Below are positions 50,286 through 58,850 of a DNA stretch of 64,000 bases, piece after piece. The notes below the pieces were generated by a model, which did no database searches, was not told the DNA's origin, and was given only the letters and a program-made list of their open reading frames with translations. Where the stretch lies: contig NZ_JACHXO010000002.1 of the NCBI RefSeq assembly GCF_014192155.1, positions 62,001 through 126,000 on the forward strand, read 5' to 3'. Numbering within the stretch: position 1 is the first letter of the stretch; each line of letters starts with the position of its first letter. Position numbers and translations under genes: made by a program. This stretch comes from Roseateles terrae. GTDB taxonomy: Bacteria > Pseudomonadota > Gammaproteobacteria > Burkholderiales > Burkholderiaceae_C.

Positions 50286-52013
50286 TCATTGTCCCCGAGC
50301 CTGGGCCTGCCGATCGAGGGCGGCCTCCCGGATTCGGGTGAGCGTGGTGCGGCTGGTGGATACGTCCACCGGCAGCTTGATGTGGATGAGCGTCGGTTGC
50401 TGGCTTCGCACGGCTTCCCGCAGCGCCGGTTCCACCGCTTCCGTGTGCTCGGCGGTCAGGCCGGACCAGCCGTAAGCGCGCGCCAGCGCGGCGAAGTCGG
50501 GGTTGTGCAGATCGCTGCCGCTGGTGCGGCCTGGATATTCACGTTCCTGATGCATGCGGATGGTGCCGTAGCTGCCGTTGTCCACCACGATGCAGATCAG
50601 CCGGCGTGCGCCGTGCGCCATGGCGGTGGCCATCTCCTGGCCGGTCATCAGGAAGTCGCCGTCACCGGCGATGTTGACCACCCAGCGGTCTTTCTGGAGC
50701 AGGCTGGCGGCGACGGCAGCCGGGAAGCCATAGCCCATGGCGCCGCTGGTGGGCGCCAGCTGCGTTCGGCCGCCCTGGTGCAGGGCCGGATAGCGGTGGA
50801 AACGATGCAGCCAGCCGCTGTAATTGCCCGCGCCATTAGTGAAGATCGTGTCGGGCGGCAGCAGGCGGTTCAGCAGCTGGATGACGGCCGTCATGTCCAT
50901 CGGCTGGACCGGCGTGCCCTGCTGATTGCGCTGGTAGTCCGCATGCGCGGCGGACGTCCATTCGGTCCATGGGAAGACGAAACTGTCGTCCGGTCGCAGG
51001 GTCTGGAGCGCCAGTGCCGCCACACTCATGCTGGCCTGGATGACCTGGTCGGCGGCATACACCCGGCCCAGTTCTTCCGCACCGGCATGGAGGTGCACCA
51101 GCTGCTGATGCGGGCGAGGCGGCTGGAGAAGTTCATACCCCCCGGTGGTCATCTCCCCCAGACGCGGGCCGACGGCAAGGATCAGGTCGGCGTCCTTCAC
51201 GCGCTGGGCCAGCGCCGGATTGATGCCGATGCCGACGTCGCCTGCGTACAGCGCATCGCGATTGTCGAACAGGTCCTGGCGCCGGAAGACGCAGGCGACC
51301 GGCAAGTGCCAGGTGCGGGCGAAGTGCTGCAGGGCTTCGGTGGCTTGTGGTGTCCAGCCGCCGCCGCCCAGCAGCAGCAGCGGACGCTCTGCATTCTCCA
51401 GGCGGGCCTGCAGGGCCATCAGATCGTGCGGAGAGGGCCACGCGACCGCAGGCGTGACCCGCGGCAGCACCGGGGCGGCCGTGAGCGAGGTGAGCATGTC
51501 TTCGGGCAAGGCCAGCACCACCGGCCCCGGGCGTCCCTGCTGGGCCGTATGGAAGGCGCGGGCGATGTACTCCGGCAACCGGTCGGCGTCCTCCACTTCG
51601 GCCACCCATTTGGCCATGCCGAGGGTGCCGGGGCCGAACATCTGGCGGTAATCGACTTCCTGGAAGGCTTCGCGATCGCGTTGGTCGGAGGCCACCTGGC
51701 CGATGAGCAGCACCATCGGCGTGGAGTCCTGGAAGGCCGTATGCAGGCCGATGCTGGCATTGGTGGCGCCGGGGGCGCGGGTGACCAGGCAGACGCCGGG
51801 CCTTCCGGTCAGCTTGCCGGCGGCCTCGGCCATGAAGGCAGCGCCGCCCTCGTGGCGGCAGCCGATGAAGCGGATCCTGTCGCGGTGCTCATGCAGGCCG
51901 TCGAGCACGGCGAGGTAACTTTCACCAGGGACACCGAAGACGGTGGTGACCCCCTGGGCCATCAGGGCCTCGACCAGCGCGTGGCCGGCCAGTCGCGAGT
52001 GGGTGATCGTCAT
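50286..52013 (-). CDS. Thiamine-diphosphate enzyme, acetolactate-synthase-like
   Basis: 575 residues with the three-domain layout: N-terminal PYR domain with the catalytic Glu in GCRHEGGAAFMAEAAGK, a middle Rossmann-like domain (RPLLLLGGGGW), and the C-terminal PP domain with GDGDFLMTGQEMATAMAHGA and a VVDNGSYGTIR. It belongs to the acetolactate synthase/benzoylformate decarboxylase superfamily; the substrate cannot be given. No small regulatory subunit gene adjoins it, which speaks against biosynthetic acetolactate synthase. Confidence 0.88.
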   Translation of the reverse strand: MTITHSRLAGHALVEALMAQGVTTVFGVPGESYLAVLDGLHEHRDRIRFIGCRHEGGAAFMAEAAGKLTGRPGVCLVTRAPGATNASIGLHTAFQDSTPMVLLIGQVASDQRDREAFQEVDYRQMFGPGTLGMAKWVAEVEDADRLPEYIARAFHTAQQGRPGPVVLALPEDMLTSLTAAPVLPRVTPAVAWPSPHDLMALQARLENAERPLLLLGGGGWTPQATEALQHFARTWHLPVACVFRRQDLFDNRDALYAGDVGIGINPALAQRVKDADLILAVGPRLGEMTTGGYELLQPPRPHQQLVHLHAGAEELGRVYAADQVIQASMSVAALALQTLRPDDSFVFPWTEWTSAAHADYQRNQQGTPVQPMDMTAVIQLLNRLLPPDTIFTNGAGNYSGWLHRFHRYPALHQGGRTQLAPTSGAMGYGFPAAVAASLLQKDRWVVNIAGDGDFLMTGQEMATAMAHGARRLICIVVDNGSYGTIRMHQEREYPGRTSGSDLHNPDFAALARAYGWSGLTAEHTEAVEPALREAVRSQQPTLIHIKLPVDVSTSRTTLTRIREAALDRQAQARGQ

Positions 52014-52044
52014 GGGCTGACTGTAGCGGCTCTGCGTCAGGCTT

Positions 52045-52256
52045 TCACTCCCTTCCTCGCGCCAAGTCGTCGAACAGTGTCAGAGCCTCGTCTCTCGACG
52101 CCTGGCAGACCTTGGAACTGTGTATGGCGGCCAGCAGTCATGCATTGATCTGCTCGCCTTAGAGGCCGCTGACCCTGTGCATCTTCGCCAGTTCAAGGGA
52201 GGCGTCTCCGTCGCCTGCCGCATGCACGGCGGCTCCGAGCCATCGGACGTCCAGCG
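52045..52256 (-). pseudogene. Possible decayed coding remnant between TPP enzyme and DsbA-like genes
   Basis: The frame that begins right after the DsbA-like stop reads protein-like segments (LDVRWLGAAVHAAGDGDASL; LLAAIHSSKVCQASRDEALT) separated by two in-frame stops (TAA at 52161, TGA at 52140) and ended by TGA at 52045. There is no start codon. It may be the decayed tail of a gene. The rest of the interval contains nothing recognisable. Confidence 0.3.
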
Positions 52257-52928
52257 CTAGCGGTCTCCCAGCAGTGAATCAAGCGCCCGATTCAATGCCT
52301 CCAGCGTCGCGCCGGTCCCGGGCAGCCGGTGCACCGCATCGCCGCGGACGAAGAGCAGCGTTGGATAGCTGCTGACGCCCAGCCGCTGAGCCCGCTCGAA
52401 GTCCGCGAGCGCCCATGACCGCGCGGTGCCGTCGTCCAGGCAGCGCAGCACCTGAGCCTCGTCCAGCCCACCCGCTCGGGCGACCGCTGCCACAGTGTCG
52501 ACCGAAGACAAACTCTCACCGCGCTCATAAAAAGCCGCCTGCAATGCATGGGCCCAATGCAATGCACGGTCCGGGGCCTGCGCACGAAGTGCCGCCAGCG
52601 CAGCGGCCGCGTCGAGCGAGTCCATCACCAGGTCGCCCTGACGCAGCACGGCCTGATAGTCGTCGCCGAACACAGCGCCTGTCATGGCCGCGATGCGGTC
52701 ATTGGCCTCGGCAATGAAAGGATAGTGAGAGAGCGGAGCGGCGCGCGGTCCGATGAACAGGCCGCCGCTGATCACCGCGAAGGCGACTCGATGTCGATTG
52801 GCCACTTCGAAGTCACTGACCCGCTTCGAGAATCCCCAGCACCAGCCACAGTAGGCATCCATCACATAGAGGACGGTCGGTCCAGGTTGCGTCTGCGTAT
52901 TCATTCGGTGTTCCGGCGTTTCATCCAT
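52257..52928 (-). CDS. DsbA-family thioredoxin-fold protein
   Basis: 223 residues from the ATG at 52928 (TGATG overlap with the MBL gene); an internal ATG at 52904 is another option. The active site CGWC (Cys27-Cys30) is followed by the helical insert of DsbA-like oxidoreductases, and SSYPTLLFV holds the cis-proline. No signal peptide is seen, so it is cytoplasmic, like the FrnE/DsbA-like group. It is translationally coupled to the Vmh-type protein. Confidence 0.85.
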   Translation of the reverse strand: MDETPEHRMNTQTQPGPTVLYVMDAYCGWCWGFSKRVSDFEVANRHRVAFAVISGGLFIGPRAAPLSHYPFIAEANDRIAAMTGAVFGDDYQAVLRQGDLVMDSLDAAAALAALRAQAPDRALHWAHALQAAFYERGESLSSVDTVAAVARAGGLDEAQVLRCLDDGTARSWALADFERAQRLGVSSYPTLLFVRGDAVHRLPGTGATLEALNRALDSLLGDR

Positions 52929-53857
52929 CACCAGGCCATCTCGCCCTTGGCCACTTTGGCGCCAATGTCCAAAGCAATGCCGAGCCCCGCGTCCGGATAG
53001 GCGGCCTTCATGGTGTCGATCAATTCCGCGCTGTTCTTTGTTGTCTTCAGCGCCGCATCCCAGCGCTGCAGATAGGTCTGTGTGTAGACCACCTGGGACA
53101 CGTCTTCCACCGCGCCCGGTGCCGAGTGCCCCGGTACCACCACCTTCGGCTGCAGCGCGGCAATGTCGCTGAGCTTGCGCGCCCAGGCCGCGCGGTCTTC
53201 AGCACTGGTGGCATCTGCCGTCCAGACGTGCAGTCCGCCAAACACGTTCACGCCGCCCACCACCGCCTGGATCGACGGAATCCACACATAACTGCGATGC
53301 GGGAGCCGGTCGTCCGTGCCGCGGATCTCCAGCGTCTGTCCTTCCAGTTCCAGCGCGTCGGTGTTCAGGACCTCGGGCAGGCTCACGCCCTGCGGCGCAT
53401 TGGCACCCATCTTCGGCGGCCAGAAGGCCAGCTTGGTCGGCAGTGTGGCTTCGATCTTCCTGACTGTGGCAGCAGTGGCGACCACCCTGGCCTGCGGGAA
53501 GTACGACTTCAGCAGGTTGATCCCAAAGTAGTAATCCGGGTCCGGCTGGCTGATGTAGATGGTCTTCAGCGTCTTGTGGCTGTCCAGCACCATCGCCGCA
53601 ATGCGCAGGGCATCCGCACGGGTGAAACCGGTGTCGAGCAGCACCGCATCCGTCTTGCCGGACACCAGCACCGAATTGACATGGAAGCTGTCGGCACCGG
53701 CGTGATAGACGGACAGGCTCAGCGGCGAGGCCTGAACTTCGGGAAGGGGCTGAGATTGGGATGGGGCCTGAGCCTGGGCAACGCCCGCATTCAAGGTCAG
53801 TGCGGCAGCCGCAGCGGCAGTGCCAGCCGCGCTGGCAAGGGTATGAAGCACAGTCAT
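52928..53857 (-). CDS. Vmh-type MBL-fold protein with a degenerate metal site
   Basis: 309 residues, AGGAG before the ATG and a signal peptide (ASAAGTAAAAAALTLNAGVAQ, shown partly). The fold is metallo-beta-lactamase (VNSVLVSGKTDAVLLDTGF), but the canonical HxHxDH is replaced by ISQPDPDYYFG, and the later VVPGHSAPG is kept. This is the pattern of the Vmh family. Hydrolytic activity is doubtful or uses other ligands. It is divergent from a LysR regulator, which probably controls it together with the DsbA-like gene. Confidence 0.85.
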   Translation of the reverse strand: MTVLHTLASAAGTAAAAAALTLNAGVAQAQAPSQSQPLPEVQASPLSLSVYHAGADSFHVNSVLVSGKTDAVLLDTGFTRADALRIAAMVLDSHKTLKTIYISQPDPDYYFGINLLKSYFPQARVVATAATVRKIEATLPTKLAFWPPKMGANAPQGVSLPEVLNTDALELEGQTLEIRGTDDRLPHRSYVWIPSIQAVVGGVNVFGGLHVWTADATSAEDRAAWARKLSDIAALQPKVVVPGHSAPGAVEDVSQVVYTQTYLQRWDAALKTTKNSAELIDTMKAAYPDAGLGIALDIGAKVAKGEMAW

Positions 53858-53967
53858 CGATATCTCCTGAACGGCAGAACGTTTGCCATGTCGCTGACTG
53901 TATTGAGTAGCTTAACGGCGATAAACTTCATCCCAATTGAATAATTGTCAACTGAATCGAGCCAATC

Positions 53968-54888
53968 GTGGACCGTCTCACTGCCATGCAGGTGTTCGTT
54001 GAGATCGTTGACCGCGGCAGCGTGAGTGCGGCTGCCGATGCGCGGGACATGTCGCGCGCCATGGCCAGCCGCTATCTGGAAGGCCTGGAAGACTGGCTGG
54101 GCGTGCGGCTGCTTCACCGCACGACGCGGCGACTCACATTGACGGACGCCGGTCAGCAGGCCCTGATCACCTGCCGCGAGATGCTCCACCTGGCCGACGA
54201 TGTGGTGGCCCAAGCGGGTTCTGGAAGTGTGGAAGCGCAGGGGCGGTTGCGGCTGACGTCGTCTCCGACGTTTGCGTCAGCGCAATTGACGGCAGCGGTG
54301 GTGGAGTTCCAGGCCTTGCATCCGAAGGTCGAGATCGACCTGATGATGGTGGACCGCACGGTGGATCTGGTCCAGGACCGTATCGACCTGGCCATTCGCA
54401 TCAGCAATCGCGTGGACCCCACGCTGGTGGCGCGGCGTCTGGCCACGTGCCGGTCCGTGCTCTGCGCCTCGCCGGCCTACCTGAAACGAGCGCCGGCCTT
54501 GAAGCATCCCGACGATCTGCGCGCGCACGCCTGCGTCCTGCACAGCACTGGTTTTGCGCCCGCGTATCGACTGACCAAACGCTCGGCAAGTGACTTGGCG
54601 TCCGTCACCGTGCCGGTAAGCGGACCTCTCGTGGCGAATGAAACGGCGGTGGTGCTGTCCGCCGTCCAGGCGGGCGCCGGCATTGCGATGCTGCCGACCT
54701 ATCTGATTGGCGATCAGCTGCTCGAGGGCCGCTTGCAGCAGGTGCTGCCGGAATACGAGCTCGACCCGATCGACATTCAGGCGGTGTATCTCACCCGGCG
54801 TCACCAACCGATGCCACTGCGGCTGCTGATCGAATTTCTCGCGCAGCGCTTTGGCGGAGACACGGCGCCGTGGGACCGGCGCCGGTGA
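53968..54888 (+). CDS. LysR-type transcriptional regulator
   Basis: 306 residues, GTG start. N-terminal wHTH (AMQVFVEIVDRGSVSAAADA, then LLHRTTRRLTLTDAG) and the two-lobed effector domain (residues about 90-295). It belongs to the CrgA/DmlR-type subgroup judged from length and the RLRLTSSPTFA start of the effector domain. It is divergent from the MBL/DsbA pair with 110 bp between; this interval is AT-rich and likely holds its binding site. Confidence 0.92.
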   Translation: MDRLTAMQVFVEIVDRGSVSAAADARDMSRAMASRYLEGLEDWLGVRLLHRTTRRLTLTDAGQQALITCREMLHLADDVVAQAGSGSVEAQGRLRLTSSPTFASAQLTAAVVEFQALHPKVEIDLMMVDRTVDLVQDRIDLAIRISNRVDPTLVARRLATCRSVLCASPAYLKRAPALKHPDDLRAHACVLHSTGFAPAYRLTKRSASDLASVTVPVSGPLVANETAVVLSAVQAGAGIAMLPTYLIGDQLLEGRLQQVLPEYELDPIDIQAVYLTRRHQPMPLRLLIEFLAQRFGGDTAPWDRRR

Positions 54889-54903
54889 AGGCCTTGAGTT
54901 GAA

Positions 54904-55473
54904 TCAGTCCGCCAGCAGTTCCGGCGCATTGAACAGACCCATCTCCGGACTCATCAGCATGGCCTGGATGTCGGTGAGGATCAACAGCCGCTGATCATTG
55001 CCGCTGCCCAGACAACCCATGCCGAGGATATGGCCGGAGTCCACGGCGGATGACATCGTCGGCGCCGGCTTGATGTTGGCAGGCGCGATTTCCAGGACGT
55101 CAGACACCGAGTCCACCACCACGCCGATCACCCGGTCCATCACCGTCAGCACGATGACAACGGTGAAGTCGTTGTACTCGGCGGTGGCGCAGCCCAGCTT
55201 GAGCCGCAGATCCAGGATGGGAACGATGACGCCGCGCAGGTTGACCACGCCCAGCACAAAGGAAGGGGCATTGGCAATGCGGGTCGGGGCTTCGTAGCTG
55301 CGGATCTCCTGCACCGTCAGGATGTCGATGCCGTACTCTTCTCCGCCAAGCCGGAAGCTGAGGAACTCACGGGGAAGCGTGCGAGACGCTAACGCGTGCC
55401 CCACCCCTGCAGAAACCGGCATCAATGCGCCGGAGGCCCGGGAAGCCGTGCTGTGTTCAACGAGGGAGTTCAT
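54904..55473 (-). CDS. cheW: Chemotaxis coupling protein CheW
   Basis: 189 residues. The CheW core starts at about residue 35: EFLSFRLGGEEYGIDILTVQ, then NLRGVIVPILDLRLKL, VVVDSVSDVLEI and a final LLILTDIQAML. It joins CheA to receptors. No cheA or other che gene adjoins it, so it belongs to a scattered chemotaxis set, with an MCP 3.4 kb downstream. The 208 bp upstream of its start (55474-55681) carry no gene. Confidence 0.93.
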   Translation of the reverse strand: MNSLVEHSTASRASGALMPVSAGVGHALASRTLPREFLSFRLGGEEYGIDILTVQEIRSYEAPTRIANAPSFVLGVVNLRGVIVPILDLRLKLGCATAEYNDFTVVIVLTVMDRVIGVVVDSVSDVLEIAPANIKPAPTMSSAVDSGHILGMGCLGSGNDQRLLILTDIQAMLMSPEMGLFNAPELLAD

Positions 55474-55681
55474 GGCAATGAAGGAGGTTGGAGTGATCGG
55501 AATGCCAATTGAAGTGGCATGGGCCGTACTGTCCTACATTCCCTGGCCATAAACGATCAAATTGATAAATTGAACCGGCGCTAGCGTGAAATCGGCTACC
55601 AAACAGGCAGGCGGCAGCGCCGGAAGAGCCGTCACTCCGCTGTCGCCAGGCCCACACGGAGCCACGAACGCCCGATCGGCG

Positions 55682-56119
55682 TCAGGTCGTGGCGCCCGCT
55701 TCCCGGTTGCGCGCCGCTGAAGTGGATGCGGCGAGACTGGCCGCTGCGGCTTTCTTGCGACCCCATGCCGTCAGCGCATGCAGGCCTGCCCCCACCAGCA
55801 GCAACAGCACGGTACCGAGCGCCCACACCACCCAGGCCAGGACCGTCAGCCCACCGGCCAGCGCGGGCACCGACTGCAGCAGGCTCTCCAGCATCGGACC
55901 CAACTGGGTCATCCATGTCGTCAGCGCCTGTGTGACGGCCGTGGGGACCCAGGGCTCCAGCCACGCGGGCAGCGAGACCGACACCGCGCCGCCCGCCATC
56001 CCGGACAGCACGCCGGCCTGAGAAACCGCCCACACCGCGACTGCATGCAGCGTCCAGGTCGCGAGGGACCAGAGCGCGAGCAGCATGGCCACGATGAACC
56101 AACCAATGGCGTAAAACAT
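55682..56119 (-). CDS. Small membrane protein (unknown)
   Basis: 145 residues from the ATG at 56119 (GAGGGG upstream). Membrane helices at about 1-35 (FYAIGWFIVAMLLALWSLA), 40-60 and 85-115 (GGLTVLAWVVWALGTVLLLL, shown partly). The C-terminal 30 residues are basic and Ala-rich, cytoplasmic. No family recognised. Confidence 0.75.
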   Translation of the reverse strand: MFYAIGWFIVAMLLALWSLATWTLHAVAVWAVSQAGVLSGMAGGAVSVSLPAWLEPWVPTAVTQALTTWMTQLGPMLESLLQSVPALAGGLTVLAWVVWALGTVLLLLVGAGLHALTAWGRKKAAAASLAASTSAARNREAGATT

Positions 56120-56438
56120 GAAGTGTCCCCTCTGCAAGAAAACGGAATGGCTTCCAGGCTTTGCATCGACTCCCGAGGAAGGCGTGCCCGATCTCCCTCA
56201 GTGTGGGGACGGCGCCCTCCAGGACAAACCAGCATTCCGCAAAAGAAACGTTCGGTTTTTCCACAAGCGCTGCCCCGGTGGTGCGCTCAACTGCGGCTTC
56301 TGCGGCGCATCACTGGAAAGCCGTCCGCGCCTGCTTGCTTTTCCGGCATTCGCACAGATCCAAGGTCGAGCGGGGCCCGTACATCGAACTGGAGGTGGGG
56401 CGACGCATCCGCCTCCTTCATCAACATGAGGAGCTGCA
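56120..56438. other. Intergenic region between divergent genes (319 bp)
   Basis: It lies between the membrane protein (minus) and the DUF3455 lipoprotein (plus), so it must hold both promoters. A plus-strand frame from 56118 starts with a CxxC (MKCPLCKK) and continues with further cysteines, but it lacks a ribosome site, its start overlaps the other gene's start and its later part is not protein-like. I do not call it a gene. Confidence 0.5.
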
Positions 56439-57029
56439 ATGTCTACAGTGTTCCCCCGCGTAACCCGTCTGGCCACCCTGGCCGCCGGTCTGGCGCCCGT
56501 CCTCCTGCTGGGCGCGTGCGCCATGTCTGGCTCCAGCGCGAGCAAGGCGCCGGCGTTTTCTCAAGCCGGCCTGCCTGCACCGGTGCAAGTGCCGGACGGC
56601 CACAAGGTGGCACTCGAGACCGTGGGCGTCGGCAAGATCACCTATGAATGCCGCGCGAAGAAGGATGCGGCCGGTCAATACGAATGGGCCTTTGTCGGGC
56701 CGGACGCTGGCTTGAAGGACCGCCAGGGTCAGATGGTCGGCAAGTACTACGGCCCGCCGGCGACCTGGGAGGCGAAAGACGGCTCCAAGGTGACCGGCAC
56801 CCAGGTGGCAGTGGCCCCCGCCAGCGCCGGCAGCATTCCGCTGCAACTGGTCAAGGCCAATCCCGCCATGGGCATGGGCGCGATGCAGGGCGTGAGCTAT
56901 ATCCAGCGCGTCGCCACCCAGGGGGGCGTGGCGCCGCAGTCCCCCTGCGACGCCAGCACCATGGGCCAGAAGCAGGTGGTGAACTATCAGGCCGATTACA
57001 TCTTCTGGAGCCCGCTCGCCGCGAAGTGA
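56439..57029 (+). CDS. DUF3455 lipoprotein
   Basis: 196 residues, GAGGAG upstream. The signal peptide ends in a lipobox (VLLLGAC; lipidated Cys27). The mature part matches DUF3455: PDGHKVALETVGVGKITYEC, then GKYYGPPATWEAKDGSKVTG and a late CDASTMGQKQVVNYQADYIFW (shown partly). Membrane-anchored with unknown function. Its 3' end overlaps the convergent GMC gene by 34 bp. Confidence 0.88.
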   Translation: MSTVFPRVTRLATLAAGLAPVLLLGACAMSGSSASKAPAFSQAGLPAPVQVPDGHKVALETVGVGKITYECRAKKDAAGQYEWAFVGPDAGLKDRQGQMVGKYYGPPATWEAKDGSKVTGTQVAVAPASAGSIPLQLVKANPAMGMGAMQGVSYIQRVATQGGVAPQSPCDASTMGQKQVVNYQADYIFWSPLAAK

Positions 57030-58777
57030 GGTGAGGCGGTTTTTGATCCCGCCGGCGGAATGTGGGCCATGGCCCGCTCCGCCAGTGCCGTGATGGTGAG
57101 GCTGGGATTCACCCCCAGGTTGGCTGCCAGCATGGAGCCGTCAACGATGTACATGTTGCGATAGCCAAAGACCCGGTTGTGGGCATCACACACGCCCTCT
57201 TCCGGTGTGCGGCCCATGGCGGCGCCGCCCATGCAGTGGGCCGTCATCGGCACGTTGAACAGAATTTCGGTGAGCGTGGTCTGGGCAATGCCTCCGGTCG
57301 CCTGCGCGGCCTTGACCGCGAATGCATTGGCCGCCGGAATGAAGGTCGGAATGCGCTGGCCGTGGGTCACCAAGGTCTTTGAAAACGGCCAATACCAAGG
57401 GCGACGCCACTGCATGGACAAGTGGCCTTCCAGGGTCTGCATGCAAAGGAAGATAACGGTCTCCTGCGCCGACCCAAACGGCGACATGGCGCGCAGCGTC
57501 TGCGCCGGCTTCGTCACCAGCTGCTTGACCAGCGTCGCCAGCCAGACACCGATGCGGCTGAGCCCCGGACGCCCCAGCGTCATGACCGTCGTGAGCAGCG
57601 ACATCGCATCCGACCCCTTGGGGTAGCGCACCGCCTCGATGTGAGTGTTTTCGTCGATATAGATGCCGGAGCCGATGGCAATGCCGTCCGACAGATCCTG
57701 GCGCCCGCCGGGATAGCGCACAGCGATCAAGGACTCCGCATTCGTTCGAACCCGAGCGCCAAGCGCTTGGGAAATGTGCGGCAGCGAGCCACGGTCGCGA
57801 AGGCGGAACAGCATCTCCTGCGTCCCCAGCGAGGAGGCCGCCCACACCACTGAAGTGGCTCGAAAGCGCCGGGTGACATGCCGTTGTCCCGGCGTCATGG
57901 AAACAGTGTCAATCACATAGCCGTCAGAGCCGTCGTCTGCGCCTTCCGGCCGGACGTCCACGACGCGCGTCTCCGCCAACACCTGCGCGCCTTTGCGCTC
58001 CGCGAGGTAGAGATAGTTTTTGTCGAGCGTGTTCTTGGCGTCATGCCGGCAACCCACCATGCAGCCGCCGCAGGCGATGCAGGACTGACGGGGGGGGCCT
58101 TCCCCGTTGAAATACGGGTCGGGATAGGTGGCCCCGGGGGCTTTCTGCGGATCACCAAAGAAGATGCCGACCTCGGTGGGATAGAAGCTGCCTTCCGCTC
58201 CCACTTCCCGCGCCATCTGCTGGAGCAGGCGATCGGCCGGTCCGAGGCGCTGATTGGTGGTCACCCCCAGCATCTGTTGCGCGCGGGCGTAGTGCGCCGG
58301 CATTTCCGCCTGCCAATCGGCCAGGCCGGCCCAGGTGCCTTCCCGCCAGACACGATCGGGCGGCACCAGCAGCGTGTTGCCATAGGTGATGGAGCCGCCG
58401 CCGACGGCATTGCCATGCAGCACCACCACATGCCGGAAGAACTGCATGTTGAAGAAACCGCGCAAGCCGAGGCGAGGCCGGTGGATCCATCGCGCGGTAT
58501 CCCAGTTGGACTTGGGCAACGACTCGGCAGTCCAGCGGCGGCCCTGCTCCAGCACCGCGACCCGGTAGCCCTTTTCCGCCAGGCGCAGGGCGCTCACGCT
58601 GCCGCCAAAGCCGGAGCCGATGATGACGAAGTCGAAGTGGGGGTCGTGGCCGGCCTCGGATGGTGCCGTGCCGACGGGCGCGGAGGAAGACAACGACGAG
58701 GCCGAGGCTGAGGTCCCAGGCGCGGGCGCAGGTGTGCGCTTGGGTGCGGGCGCAGGTGAGGGTGAAGACAGGTCCAT
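56996..58777 (-). CDS. GMC-family flavin oxidoreductase (cholesterol-oxidase-like)
   Basis: 593 residues. The first 45 are Ser/Pro/Ala-rich. The FAD-binding VIIGSGFGGSVSALRLAEKG is at about 51-70, GMC motif region with VVLHGNAVGGGSITYGNTLL near 120-140, a Cys-rich insert CIACGGCMVGCRHDAKN near 233-250, and the C-terminal active-site part with AHCMGGAAMG and NPSLTITALAERA. The Cys insert is typical of the cholesterol-oxidase-like subgroup found in many Pseudomonadota. Substrate unknown, probably a sterol-like or other alcohol. Confidence 0.88.
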   Translation of the reverse strand: MDLSSPSPAPAPKRTPAPAPGTSASASSLSSSAPVGTAPSEAGHDPHFDFVIIGSGFGGSVSALRLAEKGYRVAVLEQGRRWTAESLPKSNWDTARWIHRPRLGLRGFFNMQFFRHVVVLHGNAVGGGSITYGNTLLVPPDRVWREGTWAGLADWQAEMPAHYARAQQMLGVTTNQRLGPADRLLQQMAREVGAEGSFYPTEVGIFFGDPQKAPGATYPDPYFNGEGPPRQSCIACGGCMVGCRHDAKNTLDKNYLYLAERKGAQVLAETRVVDVRPEGADDGSDGYVIDTVSMTPGQRHVTRRFRATSVVWAASSLGTQEMLFRLRDRGSLPHISQALGARVRTNAESLIAVRYPGGRQDLSDGIAIGSGIYIDENTHIEAVRYPKGSDAMSLLTTVMTLGRPGLSRIGVWLATLVKQLVTKPAQTLRAMSPFGSAQETVIFLCMQTLEGHLSMQWRRPWYWPFSKTLVTHGQRIPTFIPAANAFAVKAAQATGGIAQTTLTEILFNVPMTAHCMGGAAMGRTPEEGVCDAHNRVFGYRNMYIVDGSMLAANLGVNPSLTITALAERAMAHIPPAGSKTASPHFAASGLQKM

Positions 58778-58850
58778 GGCGGAATCAGCGTGCTGACTTC
58801 AGTCTATCGGCCGACGTGCCAGCCAGGCCCCCGGGCGGACCCCGATGGTG

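Noticed and set aside
56118..56429. Plus-strand frame starting MKCPLCKK with several further cysteines
   Set aside because: No ribosome site, start overlaps the opposite gene's start, and the later part is not protein-like; a short zinc-ribbon gene cannot be fully excluded.
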